This document shows, piece by piece, positions 50,722 to 62,276 of a stretch of DNA of 64,000 bases. The position numbers and the translations under genes are program-made. This stretch comes from Flectonema sp. DT1601 (taxonomy: Eukaryota; Euglenozoa; Diplonemea; Diplonemida; Diplonemidae): positions 744,001-808,000 of the forward strand of contig OZ025829.1 in the NCBI GenBank assembly GCA_964019425.1, written 5' to 3'. Positions within the stretch are counted from its first letter, which is position 1. Each line of letters starts with the position of its first letter. Below the pieces are notes generated by a model that was given only the letters and a program-made list of their open reading frames with translations, searched no databases and was not told the DNA's origin.

Positions 50722-53124
50722 ATGCCGCCGAGAGCATTCGACGATTCTGAGAAAGTTCGTTTCATCAGCGGAACGAATCTTCTCACGCTGCCGGATGCAT
50801 TTGTTGGTGAAATCGAATCGATGGCGAAAGAAACGATAAAAAAACTCTTCGCACCTCAATGTTTAGTTTGGCATCAAAAAAAGAAAAGAGAACGCTGGAC
50901 ATCTTTCAGAGACCCTATAAAGCCAAGCAGTGCAATGATCAAGAGTGCTACGAGAATGTTTAACATGTGGTCAGATTCTTTACTCAAAGAGTTGATTAAG
51001 AAAATGACACCAAAATCATACACAGCTGGTGAGATTGTTGTTTATGCTGGAGAACCTCATTGTGGTGGATTAATACTTTGCTCAAGTGGTGACATTACAA
51101 TAAGAAATAGCGGATCGTTATGTAAGTGTGAAACTCCATTATTCGCGATCGGAGCCGCTTCTATCGTCACAGAAGAACTCTCACCAGTCACAATGGTTGC
51201 TGACTCTCCAGTAGATTGTTGGTGTCTTCCCAGATTAGTATTCGAAGCTTTAATACCGAATGACTTACTTCCTATTCTAGTCAATGAAGCGTTTCTTCAT
51301 CGCAATGATACTCTTCATCGAAACTTTCCAGCAACCATCTCCACCATGAGACGATCTGTTCTACTCCGACAATGGCCTGAACACTTGTTGAATTACTTAA
51401 CAAGTCGATTGAAGCCTTTAGTTCTCCGTAAGAGAAGTGTTATTTTTACAGAAGCACAAAAGGTAGCGAACATCGTATTCGTTATGAGAGGATGTGCAGA
51501 GAGGGTTTCGAATGTAACAAAAGACGGAAGAGATATCCAACTTCGCCAACCCATAACACAATCAGTATTAGGAGATATTGAATTCATTACTGGTGAACAG
51601 ATCTCTCATAAAGTAGAATGTAAGACAGCATGTGACTGTTGGACTCTTTCAGGATCTGATCTTCAATACGTTCTAAACAGCGAGCTAGCTCGATGTGCTC
51701 ACCAAGTTGCGTTTGCATCCCGCAGGAGTTGGATGCAAAAAGAAGGATTTCGAATACTTCCGTTGCTGCTGTTGAACACTCCAGTCTTTGGTCACGTTAT
51801 TAAGAATCACGACATGTGTTTTGAATTGGTGTCTTGTTTCTCACCTGAAATCTATCACGATCAGCAAACAGTTACTGGAGCTACCAGTTTGTGTACACGT
51901 GTTATTCTAATCTTTAAAGGTAATGCTGTAGTTCAACGACAAGATGGTGAAGTTATTACTCGTCTACAAGAAGGAGATGCAGCTGGCTACACGGCATTTG
52001 TCCCTCAGAAATGGAAATATCTAATTAGATCATGTGCTACAACTGATTGCTGGGAAGGAGACATTCAAAAACTAAAAAGTGTATTCATAAAATATGACGT
52101 ACTCCCTAATGTGTTGGGATGGTGTCTAAAAGACGTTGATAGAAGAGCCACACAAGAGGGTTTACAGAAACCTGCTTGGTTTGTGCCACCTCCACACGTT
52201 CTAAAGAAATCAAATGAACTCAAAAGAAAGAAGTTGTGGAGTTCCATTCAACAAGACATAGTTGATTGTAATGTGAAGTACTGTGATATTAATGATCATA
52301 ATCTAAACAAGATACCACTAACAGAGCTATGGCCTCCTCCACCAGAACCCTTGGAGCCAGGCTCAGAGCTGTATTCGGTTAAAAGAATCTCAAAGGAAGG
52401 TTCTTACACTCGCAACTATACTCGAGTGCTTGCATCTGTTGGTAAACCTGCTGTTCGTTCTCGTAATCATTTTGGGCTTCCGATGGGGAAAGCTGATTGG
52501 ATTCGATTTCTTAGACACGAAGCTTATGAAAGCATGAAACAGAAGAAAGAGGAAAATATAATTCAGGCAAAGCAAAATCAAAAAGTCAACTTCAGTGAAG
52601 ATCCTCAAAGTGATTCAAATAAAGAACTAACTGCTCGACTAACTGGAAAACAGATGACTGGAAGCATATCATCAGTTTTTAAAGTTCGGAAGACTGCAAA
52701 CGTTTTTCTTCAAAGACTTGGCGTCAGAAGACTTGAAATGAAAATCGCAAAAGGTACCGAACGACATGGTGAAGCAGCACTTGATATCGAGACGTTCTTA
52801 AAGTCTCGTAAGAAGAGACCAGTCATTACGGGAACTTATTATAATCGATTGTGTGCTAAGAGTTGTATTAGACCAGCGAGTAGTAGTTCTCAGTCAGTTA
52901 GGACTTCAGATGTCAAGATACCAAACACCAGTAGTAACAAAAACTTAATTCCTCCTCCTCCTCCTGCAGTTGCAAAGTTCCCATCTTGGTTAGACCGAAC
53001 ACCAAATAGCGGACGAGAACTACGAGGAATGGGATTCTCAAACGAGTGTCCATCAGCCTCTCGTTTTGCGTGGGATCGAAGTCGTGACGTCCCAGCTGAC
53101 CAGAACATTCGATCAGTTTATTGA
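50722..53124 (+). CDS. Protein with three cyclic-nucleotide-binding-like domains
   Basis: 800 aa from ATG 50722; an acceptor (TTACAACAG) ends 14 nt upstream and excludes an earlier in-frame ATG at 50683. Three cNMP-binding-type beta-barrels are visible at about 87-183 ('YTAGEIVVYAGEPHCGGLILCSSGDITI'), 217-323 ('RKRSVIFTEAQKVANIVFVMRGCAERV') and 367-456 ('VILIFKGNAVVQR...ITRLQEGDAAG'). None shows the full phosphate-binding cassette (FGE-x-A-L...RAA); each has instead a 'xCWxL/G' end, so ligand binding is uncertain. The C-terminal 330 residues are basic and disordered-looking, with polyproline near 757. Such multi-CNB proteins are frequent in flagellated protists. No membrane segments, so it is not a channel. 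Confidence 0.82.
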   Translation: MPPRAFDDSEKVRFISGTNLLTLPDAFVGEIESMAKETIKKLFAPQCLVWHQKKKRERWTSFRDPIKPSSAMIKSATRMFNMWSDSLLKELIKKMTPKSYTAGEIVVYAGEPHCGGLILCSSGDITIRNSGSLCKCETPLFAIGAASIVTEELSPVTMVADSPVDCWCLPRLVFEALIPNDLLPILVNEAFLHRNDTLHRNFPATISTMRRSVLLRQWPEHLLNYLTSRLKPLVLRKRSVIFTEAQKVANIVFVMRGCAERVSNVTKDGRDIQLRQPITQSVLGDIEFITGEQISHKVECKTACDCWTLSGSDLQYVLNSELARCAHQVAFASRRSWMQKEGFRILPLLLLNTPVFGHVIKNHDMCFELVSCFSPEIYHDQQTVTGATSLCTRVILIFKGNAVVQRQDGEVITRLQEGDAAGYTAFVPQKWKYLIRSCATTDCWEGDIQKLKSVFIKYDVLPNVLGWCLKDVDRRATQEGLQKPAWFVPPPHVLKKSNELKRKKLWSSIQQDIVDCNVKYCDINDHNLNKIPLTELWPPPPEPLEPGSELYSVKRISKEGSYTRNYTRVLASVGKPAVRSRNHFGLPMGKADWIRFLRHEAYESMKQKKEENIIQAKQNQKVNFSEDPQSDSNKELTARLTGKQMTGSISSVFKVRKTANVFLQRLGVRRLEMKIAKGTERHGEAALDIETFLKSRKKRPVITGTYYNRLCAKSCIRPASSSSQSVRTSDVKIPNTSSNKNLIPPPPPAVAKFPSWLDRTPNSGRELRGMGFSNECPSASRFAWDRSRDVPADQNIRSVY

Positions 53125-53440
53125 TCTGCAGCGATTCGACCGATTTTTGTCGTGTTTTCTAATTCGACAATAAGTTTTGTTCTGTTTCTTTGCCATTTAC
53201 ACGGCTTCTGTTATTCTGTAGATCTCTCGTTTTTATTTATGCGTCGAGTGAGTTGAGGTGACATGCAGTTCCTTCTCATCTAACGCCTAGGTATTGCGGC
53301 ACATGTTTATTACACAAGTACACGTACACTAACAACAGGTCCCAACAAGATGGAAACTACTCGTGAAGTGTGTTCATCTTCATCAAGAATGGAAAAGACG
53401 TGAAATTATTATAAAATATTTATTAACAGGTCCCAACAAG
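53125..53440. other. Spacer with duplicated acceptor-plus-start module
   Basis: 316 nt. A 22-nt direct repeat occurs at 53334-53355 and again at 53425-53446, 91 nt apart. Each copy comprises an AACAG acceptor, the leader GTCCCAACAAG and ATGGAA. The first ATG opens only a 17-codon frame (METTREVCSSSSRMEKT); the second starts the ABCA protein. Confidence 0.75.
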
Positions 53441-56400
53441 ATGGAAGCTGAAGAGGGGATCCCACTCATCAGATCAAATGACCAGCTGGACCTCAGCGGG
53501 TACGAATGTGAAAATAGAAAGATGCTTCACTTCTATTTAGCGATGAAGAAAAATCTCACACTAAAGAAAAGAAAGCCTTGTACGTGCGCATGTGAAATCT
53601 TGAAGCCTCCAATCTTTATGTTGATATTGCTCATCGGGTACTTCGCAGCAGATTTGAGTTATGTTGGCTCAGAGAACTACGCTGACCTGGAACTGATTGA
53701 TGTTAATTATGAAGTTCAACAAACTTTTTGTGTTGATAAACTTCCCAGTTCTCATCCTAACCCACTGCAATTCCCACCATGTACAGTTGACCAGTGTAGT
53801 TTTGGTGTTCCTATAAAGAATTCAGATGGAGGTGACAGCCCTAGTCAACTTTGTTGGAATTTAAATATAACACAACTTTATGTTGTGAGGTATGTTATTG
53901 TCTCTCTTGTTTTTTTTTCTTCTTGTATCAAAGACCAGAAGAGGAAAGAGTAAATAAAAAAAACAGGTCACTAATTCACAATAGTAAGAATCCCTTTACA
54001 GTTCCAACGTACGATTCTATTTTAATACTTCAAAACTTAGATGGGACTAGCCACAGAGGAGTTATTGAGATAGCTGCTGATAATTGTACAGAAGGTCACC
54101 AGTTGTTAACACATCTTCGAAACAGTACTTTACTATTCGACAGCTTCTACAACCACAATAGTAGTCAGAGAGATACAAACAATCCTTGTCCTGGTATTTG
54201 GAATTCTGAGAAGCAGGCTGTTGATTATTTAAAAGATGAAGGTGCTGACAAAACTTGGGCATTACTCGTCCTCAACGACGTTAACTGGGAAACCAATCAC
54301 TTCGACTACACAATTAGAATGAACAGAAGTAGTACTCCTCACACGTCTCGCACTCAAGATAAGTTTGTTCAGGGACTTGGTACAGATTATTTAAAATATT
54401 TTGTGTATGGATTCTTAAGTTTACAACAAAGTATTGATGGATATTTTGTGGGTTCAGCAACACAAAACCCGGACATCATTGCAACACCAATGCCTACATG
54501 GAGCTACAAACAAAGTGAATTCTTTGATCGTGCTGGAACTATGATCCCGTTAGTCTTGTCTCTTTCATTCTTATATCCAATTTCATGTCTTGTTGGAGGA
54601 ATTGTTGAAGAAAAAGAACTTCGATTGAGAGAATCGATGCTTATTATGGGACTCTCAAAGTCTTCATTCTTCTTTTCTTGGTATTGCAGCTACTGGATCT
54701 TAACAACGATAAGTTGTTTACTGATTACAATAATTAGTAAAATGACGTTCTTACAACACACTAGTGGATTATTAATATTTTTGGTGTTCGAGTTGTTTGC
54801 GATGTCGATTGTTTCGATGGGATTACTAATTTCTGTCTTCTTTTCAAAAAGTAGAATCGCTGCTATTTTTGCTCCATTAATGATGTTCATAACAGTTGTT
54901 CCGAAATTCGCTATTCCTGAAGGACAGCCTCTCATAGTCGAAATTTTAACGTCACTACTGAGTCCGGTAGCATTCTCGTACAGCACTGAACTCATCACAA
55001 ACTACGAAGGAAGTGGTGCAGGTTCTTCTTTTGCAAATCTCTTTTCAGATGATTATTCATACTTTCTATCAATGGTGATGATGGCTACAGATATCGTTCT
55101 TTATTTAGTGTTAGCATGGTATTTGGATGCCGTCTTGCCAAGTGAATTCGGAATAAAGAAACATCCTTTGTACTTCTTATCTCCAATTAGTAACTTAATC
55201 AAGTCACTGTTTAGTAAGAATAAATATAAAGACCTTGGTGGAGGGCTAATGAATGAAACTCTTCCGACACGCATTCCGGAGAACGTTGACACGCAATATG
55301 ACTCTATTACTAGAACCAGACTGTTAGACCGCGAACGTGTTAACATTCGGGGATTGCGAAAGGAATTCAAGACTGATCAGGGTCTTAATATTGCTGTGAA
55401 CAATTTAGGTTTTTTAATTTCTTTTTGGTTTTATCACCATTGACAACAATCCAACTAATTAAAAAACAAAAAAAAAAACAGGAAACGGTCTCCCAGCAAA
55501 CACTTTATCAAACGGACTCTCATTCTATGAAGGTCAAATCCAATGTGTACTCGGTCACAATGGAGCTGGAAAGACAACATTAATTAATATGTTGACAGGG
55601 ATGATCGATCCGACTGCAGGAGATGCTTTTATTTGGGGAAAGTCAATCACTACCGACATGGATGAGATTAGAAAAGATTTGGGATTCTGTCCGCAGCATA
55701 ACATCTTATGGCCTATGATGTCTTGTGAAGAACACCTTCGATTCTATGCGAGGATTAAGGGAGTTCCTGAGAAAGTGTTGGCTGGAAAAGATGGTCGGAT
55801 TGAGAAAATGTTAAAATTAGTAAATTTATTTGAAAAGAGAAAGGCATGGAGTTCTGTTCTCTCTGGAGGACAAAAGAGGAAATTATCAGTCGCCTGTTCC
55901 TTAATAGGAGGTTCTAAACTAGTCTTTCTTGACGAACCAACAGCCGGAATGGATGTTGAAAGTAGACGAGCAATGTGGTCACTTCTCAGAAATCCAAATA
56001 TTTTAGCAGGAAGAGTCGTAGTTCTGACGACTCACTACATGGATGAAGCTGATCTTCTTGGAGATAGTATTGCTATAATGAATAAAGGATGTCTTCACTC
56101 ATGGGGATCTCCTTTCTATCTAAAAACAAAAATGGGTGTCGGATACAACATGTCAATCGCAATGAACAAAGGAGCTGACCCTGACACTGTCGAAAGTGTT
56201 ATTCAAAAACACCTCACAAACTGTGACATCACTCGAATCAGTTGCAATGGAAACGAACTACGAATGAGACTTCCTACTGAGAGAGCAGTTGTTTCAGAAG
56301 ATTCAAAAACTTATTTAACATCAAAAGGATGGAAAGAATTGAATCCCTCTGAAGGTGTCAAAGACTTCTGTGAAACTTATTTAATTGGAAACCCAAACGA

Positions 56401-59400
56401 TTCGAAGGTAAAAAATATCCTTGACGAGACTCGAACCCCGAAGTTGTTTCCTGCACTCTTTGATGACCTCGACAGTCAGAAGTCATCACTAAAGATTTCC
56501 GGTTATGGTGTGTCAGTTACAACTTTAGAAGAAATCTTCATGAAGATCAGCACCGACGCTGAAGAAGACATTTCTGGTGACTCTCCAGCATCTGTTGCAA
56601 TGCAACAAACTGGCGACACGTTTGAAGAGCGCGCTGATGTTGTCATCACTCCAACAGAAGACGAATTCGGTCAACTGTACAGCATTATTGGTGACCATCC
56701 TGAAGCTGATCTTCCAAAGAAGGGAATATCACTATTCCGTGAGCAGTTCGGAGCTCTGTTGTTTAAGAAGTTTCACTACGCCAGAAGGGACAGGAGGACG
56801 ATGTGTTTCCAATTTGTACTTCCGGTATTCTTCATTGGAATGGCACTCCTGCTGGGGAGACTACGACCACCAGCCCAGCCTGAGAAGGTCCTCTCCGTAG
56901 AGATGTTCGATAACCCACTTGAAGTTCCGTATGCTGGAGTAAATGGAAGTGAGAAAGATTTCTTTTTCGATGTCGGAAAAGACTGCTCGACTTCCGAATG
57001 CCTTTGGAACCCTTCCCTCTATTCCTTCAAGGATTCTGGAGCAGTAGCGAGCGCTAACATGTCAACTATTCTACTCAATCAGTACAACAGTCACCCAGAC
57101 ACTACTTTAACAGAGGCCTTAACATACCCGGGAAGACCAATAGCTGGTAATAATAAGACTGTTGAAGTTCTTTATAATACGACGTACCTCCATGCCTTAC
57201 CAGTTGCTGTTAATGGTATTCATAATGCAATGTTGAGAAATAAATCACAACCAGGAAGTAACCCTCGTATTATTACACGTAACCACCCATTGCCGTTCTC
57301 CAATTATATTGCGGGGTTGATTGACAACGTGATGGTGTTGTTTACTGGAATATTTATTATGATTCCTTTTACTTTCATACCGTCAAACTTCGTATCATTT
57401 ATTGTCAAAGAAAGAGAATGCAAAGCTAAGCACGTACAGATTGTTAGTGGTGTCCATTTAGGAGCTTATTGGTCGTCGTCATTCACATCTGACCTGATTG
57501 CTTATTGTTGTACGATGTTGTTGGCATTCTTACTGTTCTTCGCTGATGGGAGAAGTGAGTTCATTGGAAGTGTTGGAGTTTTCTTCGCAACTTTTATGTT
57601 ATTCTTTCTGTACGGAGTGTCATCCATCGCCTGTTCTTATTTAATGTCGTTCATGTTCAACTCACATACTCAAGCCCAGAACATGTTGATGGTGTTTAAT
57701 TTCTTCGCGGGATTCATTCTCGTAATTACATCTCACATCCTGGACATCATTGATAGTACGAAGGATGCGAATAAATATTTAAAATACTTCTATCGAATTG
57801 TACCATCGTACTGTCTTGGTGAGGGGATCATATCACTTTCAGGTAAGAGGTTACAAGATAGCTTAAATCTTGATACAGAAGGACCCTTTGCGTGGGATAT
57901 GGTCGGGTCTGATCTGACTTACATGTCAGGAATGGCTCCAATATTCTTCCTTGCTTGCGTCTTGTTTGAAGTTCCTTCAGTTAGGAGAGCTTTTAAATCG
58001 ATTATTCCAACATTCGGAAAGTCAACTTTGAATGACTTCGCTCGTGATTCCCCGCGTTCCTCAGACTCGTCGAACGTCTTAAAGAGACGTGGGGCTTGGC
58101 TGCAATGCTCAACGGGAAGTGCTGGTTCGGTTTATTATTTTAACGAACTGACTGGAGAATCAAAATACAACGACAAGGATACGCCGTTCTACATTGACGA
58201 GGCGGTCACCTCTCATGAACAGGAAATAAACACGCAAAGCAGACCTAGTGATTTTGTTTCAGTGCAACACCTTCGTAAGGTTTGGCCTCCAGCTGGAAAC
58301 ATGTCGCAGCCAAAGGTTGCCGTCTCAGATTTGAGTTTTGGTGTTCAAAGCGGTGAGTTGTTTGCTTTTTTGGGTACTAACGGAGCTGGAAAGACGACTA
58401 CTCTTTCTGTTCTGAGTGGTGAATTTCTTCCAACAAGTGGTATTGCAAGAATTGGTCATAATCCTAAAACAGGAATGGGTTATGATGTTGTTAAAGAAGC
58501 TCAACTGGCCAGACAATCTCTTGGATTCTGTCCGCAGTTTGATGCCCTTCTCGACCAACTGACTGTCAGAGAGCATCTCCAACTGTACGCCCGCCTTCGT
58601 GGAGTTCCAAAACACTTTGAAGAGCACTCAATTAAATTACTTGTCACTGGGTTAGGATTATCTCCTCATTTATTGAAAACTGCTAAATCGTTGTCTGGAG
58701 GAAATCGTCGAAAGCTGAGTGTCGCAATTGCGCTCATGGGAGGACCACCAGTTGTGTTTTTAGATGAGCCGAGTGCTGGAATGGATCCAATAGCTCGCCG
58801 TGGACTTTGGTGTTCCCTCGAGAAGGCTATCACTGAACTAAAGCTCAGCGTCATTCTAACAACTCATCATTTGGAAGAAATCGAAGGACTCTCTCGTCTA
58901 AACCATCGAATCACTATTATGGTTGATGGCCGCCTTCAATGCCTCGGTAACCTTTCACAACTAAAACAGTCCCTTGGAGGTTCATACGAACTCACATTAA
59001 AAGTAAAGAACTGCAAAGCTGAGGAAAGCGTTCGCAGTTTTATCACTGAAACGTGGCCAAATGCCGACCTGACTGAGAGCACACAACAACGTCTTACGTA
59101 TCAAATATTGAAATCTGAAGCGAAGCTGTCCACACTCTTTGAAAGAGTAGAAGAGAATAGAGAGTTAGGTGTGCTTTGATTAATAATATTAACATTATCG
59201 TGTTCTCATGTCGTAACAATCACAAACAGGAATATCTGACTACTCAATTAACGAGACATCACTGGAACAAGTCTTCATGAGAATTAGTGAGCGTGCCGTG
59301 AGAGATGAGGATGCTGTATGTACTTTTATTTTATGAGAGCAACCGCTACTACTGAAGCCAAGTGTCTCTTGATTACAATAATTACCAAACAGCTAACATA

Positions 59401-59524
59401 CGCTGCTGACGAATCGAAGCAACAGGAGTTGCACCAGCCAAAGCCGCCGGTAGCTGGACAGGCGACTGAGCAGTCACTTCAGGAAGTACAAACAACGTCT
59501 GGTAGTACCAACACCGATGTGTAG
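53441..59524 (+). CDS. ABCA-subfamily full ABC transporter with WW-like insertion
   Basis: Five exons, 53441-53889, 53967-55408, 55482-59168, 59230-59315 and 59393-59524, give 1931 aa. ABCA transporters move lipids across membranes. Half 1: a first membrane helix near 56-80, a large extracytoplasmic loop with Cys and N-glycosylation sites, and a membrane domain around 375-560. NBD1 has Walker A GHNGAGKTT (655-663), signature LSGGQKRKLS and Walker B LVFLDEPTAGMD. Half 2 repeats the layout, with NBD2 Walker A GTNGAGKTT (about 1595), LSGGNRRKLS and VVFLDEPSAGMDP. Exon 4 supplies the ABCA-typical ISDYSINETSLEQVFMRI, confirming the splice. Between membrane domain 2 and NBD2 (about 1497-1535) lies a WW-domain-like stretch (GAWLQCS....GSVYYFNELTGESKYN) with the second Trp replaced by Tyr. 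Both NBDs look catalytically intact. The start is the second of two duplicated acceptor/ATG modules. Confidence 0.96.
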
Positions 59525-61292
59525 TTTATTATTAGTTTCATTCGCAAATAGCCTTCTGACTTCAGGCTCACAGACGTGAATGTGCTGCTGTCGAAAAGAC
59601 GTGAAGAGAATTATCCATCACAGATTATTTTGTGAAATCTCTTTATTCGATGGTTTTGTTTATCGCCGGAACTACCCTCCGATTAGTTTATTATTTTTAT
59701 GATTCGCTGCTATGTCGTCCTAACTACTATTATTATAAGAAATATCACTTTCCCACACTACCCGTTTGTTTTAATATGGTAGAGTACCTTTTTTTTTTCT
59801 TTTCTGTTCTTCTATGTGCAAGTTTAATTTCATTGAAGGAAACGATCTAATTAAAGTGTGATAATTATATTACTCGAAGTACGTGACCGTACTACCTGAT
59901 CCTTTATATTTAATACTTTCCCTGCAAACAACATTCGAACTACTGTTGACGCTTGATTACAAATAAGTATTCTATTTTGATGGGAACAGCTGTAAAAACC
60001 TGACCGATTCTGGTTTGTGGTTTCGCGTATTGACAAATGTGAAAAATTTCAAAGCAGAAGACACAACTTTATTTAATTTTCTATTTTTTTTTTGATATCC
60101 CTAACTTCATCTATCCGTCTATTTATTTTGTCTTACTTCCGAAAACATTTTCCCACACCTCACCCCTCCTGAAAGTGGATCGCATGGCTGCCAGGTACTT
60201 TTGCTGGTGACTATTCACAATATTAACCTCTTGCGCCTGTTGGTGGATTCATTTTTCCTTTTTTTTTTTTTTCTTCATACAATTATTAAATCACTTTTCT
60301 TTTTTTTTTTTTGAGCTCTCTCTTCTATTTAACGTGAAGACAATAATGATTACCGACGAACTAAATTTATTGAGGGTCAGACTAATATACATAAGTTCTT
60401 GGAGACCAAATTGAGACTTCGCTTGACTCGAATTTCGATTTGTTTGTTTGTTAACTTACTGACGAGTAGTTTTGATTATTTTAGTTTTGATTATTTTTCA
60501 TCTCATTTTTCCGCTCGACCACTAACTGCTATGTGATAAAATTAACTTAAAATTTTATTATTTTTTTTTTGATGTGCACTTATGCATTGAATTTTTTGCT
60601 TTTTTCCCCCCTTCCCAGAGAAAGGGGCCTCATTCTTTCTTTGTTTTTTTGTTTTCCGAACTTATGTGCAGAGCATAAGAAATAATTTTAGTAGCCATGC
60701 CTACGGTCTTCGGAAGCTCAAGAACTAGGACGACTTTCCTTCGGAGGGATTTCATAAGAAGTGGCTCTCACTGTCGGTGTCGGTACCCTGTCTGTCTGTT
60801 TGTTTGCGAAATTGTTATTCTTGTGGCGTGTTGTGGCATAAATCGTTTAATGTGATCTACCTACCGATTGCTTGTGGTTGTGGTTTATTCATTCTTGTTG
60901 TACTGTGAGGTTGTGGTAATCGTTTCTTACAACCCGCCTGTCAATTATCTTCTTGTGTCGAATGCCAGTCGTTTGACTACAAAATATTTTCAATTTGTGA
61001 ATTTGTTTGTGGAGCGGAGGCGTTGTTTTCATCAGTTTTCTTACTTCTTTTTACGACGGGAATAGCGTCGCTGTTGTTTGTGTTGTAGCGCAGTCAGATA
61101 TCAGTTTGTGTCAGTTTTCGAACTGACTGATATTCCGTCGTCAGCTCTTCCTGAGATTTTGATTCCTAACTTTTTCAGAAATATGAAATAATCGGCAGCC
61201 CTTTTTGTGTTTTGGATGCGGCGACTGATAACCGAAAACGATATTCGCATTTGTTTCTTCAGTTCTTCACTTTTACTTTTCAGAATGTGAAG
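59525..61292. other. 1.8-kb intergenic region, only weak small ORFs
   Basis: AT-rich with T runs. Two weak candidates: an ORF from ATG 59650 to 59850 (67 codons, hydrophobic, Tyr-rich) after a CATCACAG acceptor, and a 52-codon ORF from ATG 60697 (MPTVFGSSRTRTTFLRRDF...) directly after an ATTTTAG site. Neither shows recognisable homology. A TTTTCAG acceptor ends at 61283, 9 nt before the next ATG. Confidence 0.45.
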
Positions 61293-61886
61293 ATGACGAC
61301 AGGGGTAGTGTCGCTTTTGTTTGTTGTTTTTGCAGTTGGATACCACGCGGAGTTCAGCGACTTATTCGATGTGAAGATCGTCGACAGAGACGCTGCAGCG
61401 GCTGTTGACAGCAGCAATATATTTTGTACTTCAGATGCAACTCCCGACAACCAGAACGGCATTCGTATGTTCCTCGCTGGAGGACTTGAATTTGATTGCA
61501 GCATCAGATGCTCTCCGTCATCAGCATTAGAAGTTGAAGACACGGAACTGATGGCGGAGCGGAGTTTTTCAGTTCAAATGAGCCGACTTACTAAATACAA
61601 AATGGTTGTCGATAATGATCTTGATTATTCAATTATTGTACTTTGGAAAGACTTTAATGGAGAGGAAGTATCTTACGGAATTCAAAAGCCGACTGTTTGG
61701 CAGATTTACACAACCTACGAAGAGCACACTTGGATATTCCGCTACTACATCAACGGAAGCACCTGCGGCATTAGCATCGGCGTTTTGACCGGCTCCACAC
61801 TTCCAGATGCTGGACGATTCTATTATGTGAAGCTCTCACAGTTCATTAAGTCTAAGAAGCAGGTTGTCTGCGTTCCAGTGACGTGA
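61293..61886 (+). CDS. Secreted protein with VHL-beta-like domain
   Basis: 197 aa from ATG 61293, which follows a TTTTCAG acceptor; the frame extends upstream to 61212 but that part precedes the acceptor. The N-terminus MTTGVVSLLFVVFAVGYHA is a likely signal peptide. The middle is unassigned with four to five cysteines. Residues about 106-165 read 'DYSIIVLWKDFNGEEVSYGIQKPTVWQIYTTYEEHTWIFRYY', the pattern of the von Hippel-Lindau beta domain (VxWxDFxGxExxYxxLxPGxxxxxxTYxxHxWxFR). In animals VHL recognises hydroxylated HIF; bacterial and protist VHL-beta-only proteins are of unknown role. A signal peptide on such a domain is unusual. No membrane anchor or ER-retention signal is seen. The next gene is an ER oxidoreductase. 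Confidence 0.72.
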   Translation: MTTGVVSLLFVVFAVGYHAEFSDLFDVKIVDRDAAAAVDSSNIFCTSDATPDNQNGIRMFLAGGLEFDCSIRCSPSSALEVEDTELMAERSFSVQMSRLTKYKMVVDNDLDYSIIVLWKDFNGEEVSYGIQKPTVWQIYTTYEEHTWIFRYYINGSTCGISIGVLTGSTLPDAGRFYYVKLSQFIKSKKQVVCVPVT

Positions 61887-62276
61887 CCAAAAACAGTAGT
61901 CGTTTGCTACGGAAAATGTATGCCATCGATGAAAACACTAAAGTATGATAAGTTGATGCTTCAGGTGTTTCGGGCGAATTATCGAATTCTCCAATTATTC
62001 ATCTGCAATACAACTGTCTAAAAGTGTATTGTGGAGAATGATATATTTCTGAGAGGGTATTTTTGTAATTCCTTCTCACAGTATTAATAAATCCTAACTG
62101 ATTCACGATTCGGTTCCCTTTTTGAAAAAAGTTAGTCGACGACAATAAATTTATTACATCAACCAGGTGTGGATATTTAATAAATGTTGACGACGAGTAG
62201 TAGTCGTTTTATTAACTATTTGTTTAATGAGATTAAAAAAGATTTATTATCTTGGTTCAGGTTTAATAGTTTTACG
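61887..62276. other. Intergenic/UTR
   Basis: 390 nt, AT-rich. The PDI frame is open back to 62184, but an acceptor (CTTGGTTCAG) ends at 62260. The downstream ATG (62277) gives a proper signal peptide, so the upstream part is treated as untranslated. Confidence 0.55.

Noticed and set aside
53851-53966. Alternative N-terminus of the second ABCA frame (MLEFKYNTTLCCE...)
   Set aside because: It overlaps exon 1 in another frame and runs through a clear GTATGT...AACAG intron; the spliced product is continuous with ABCA.
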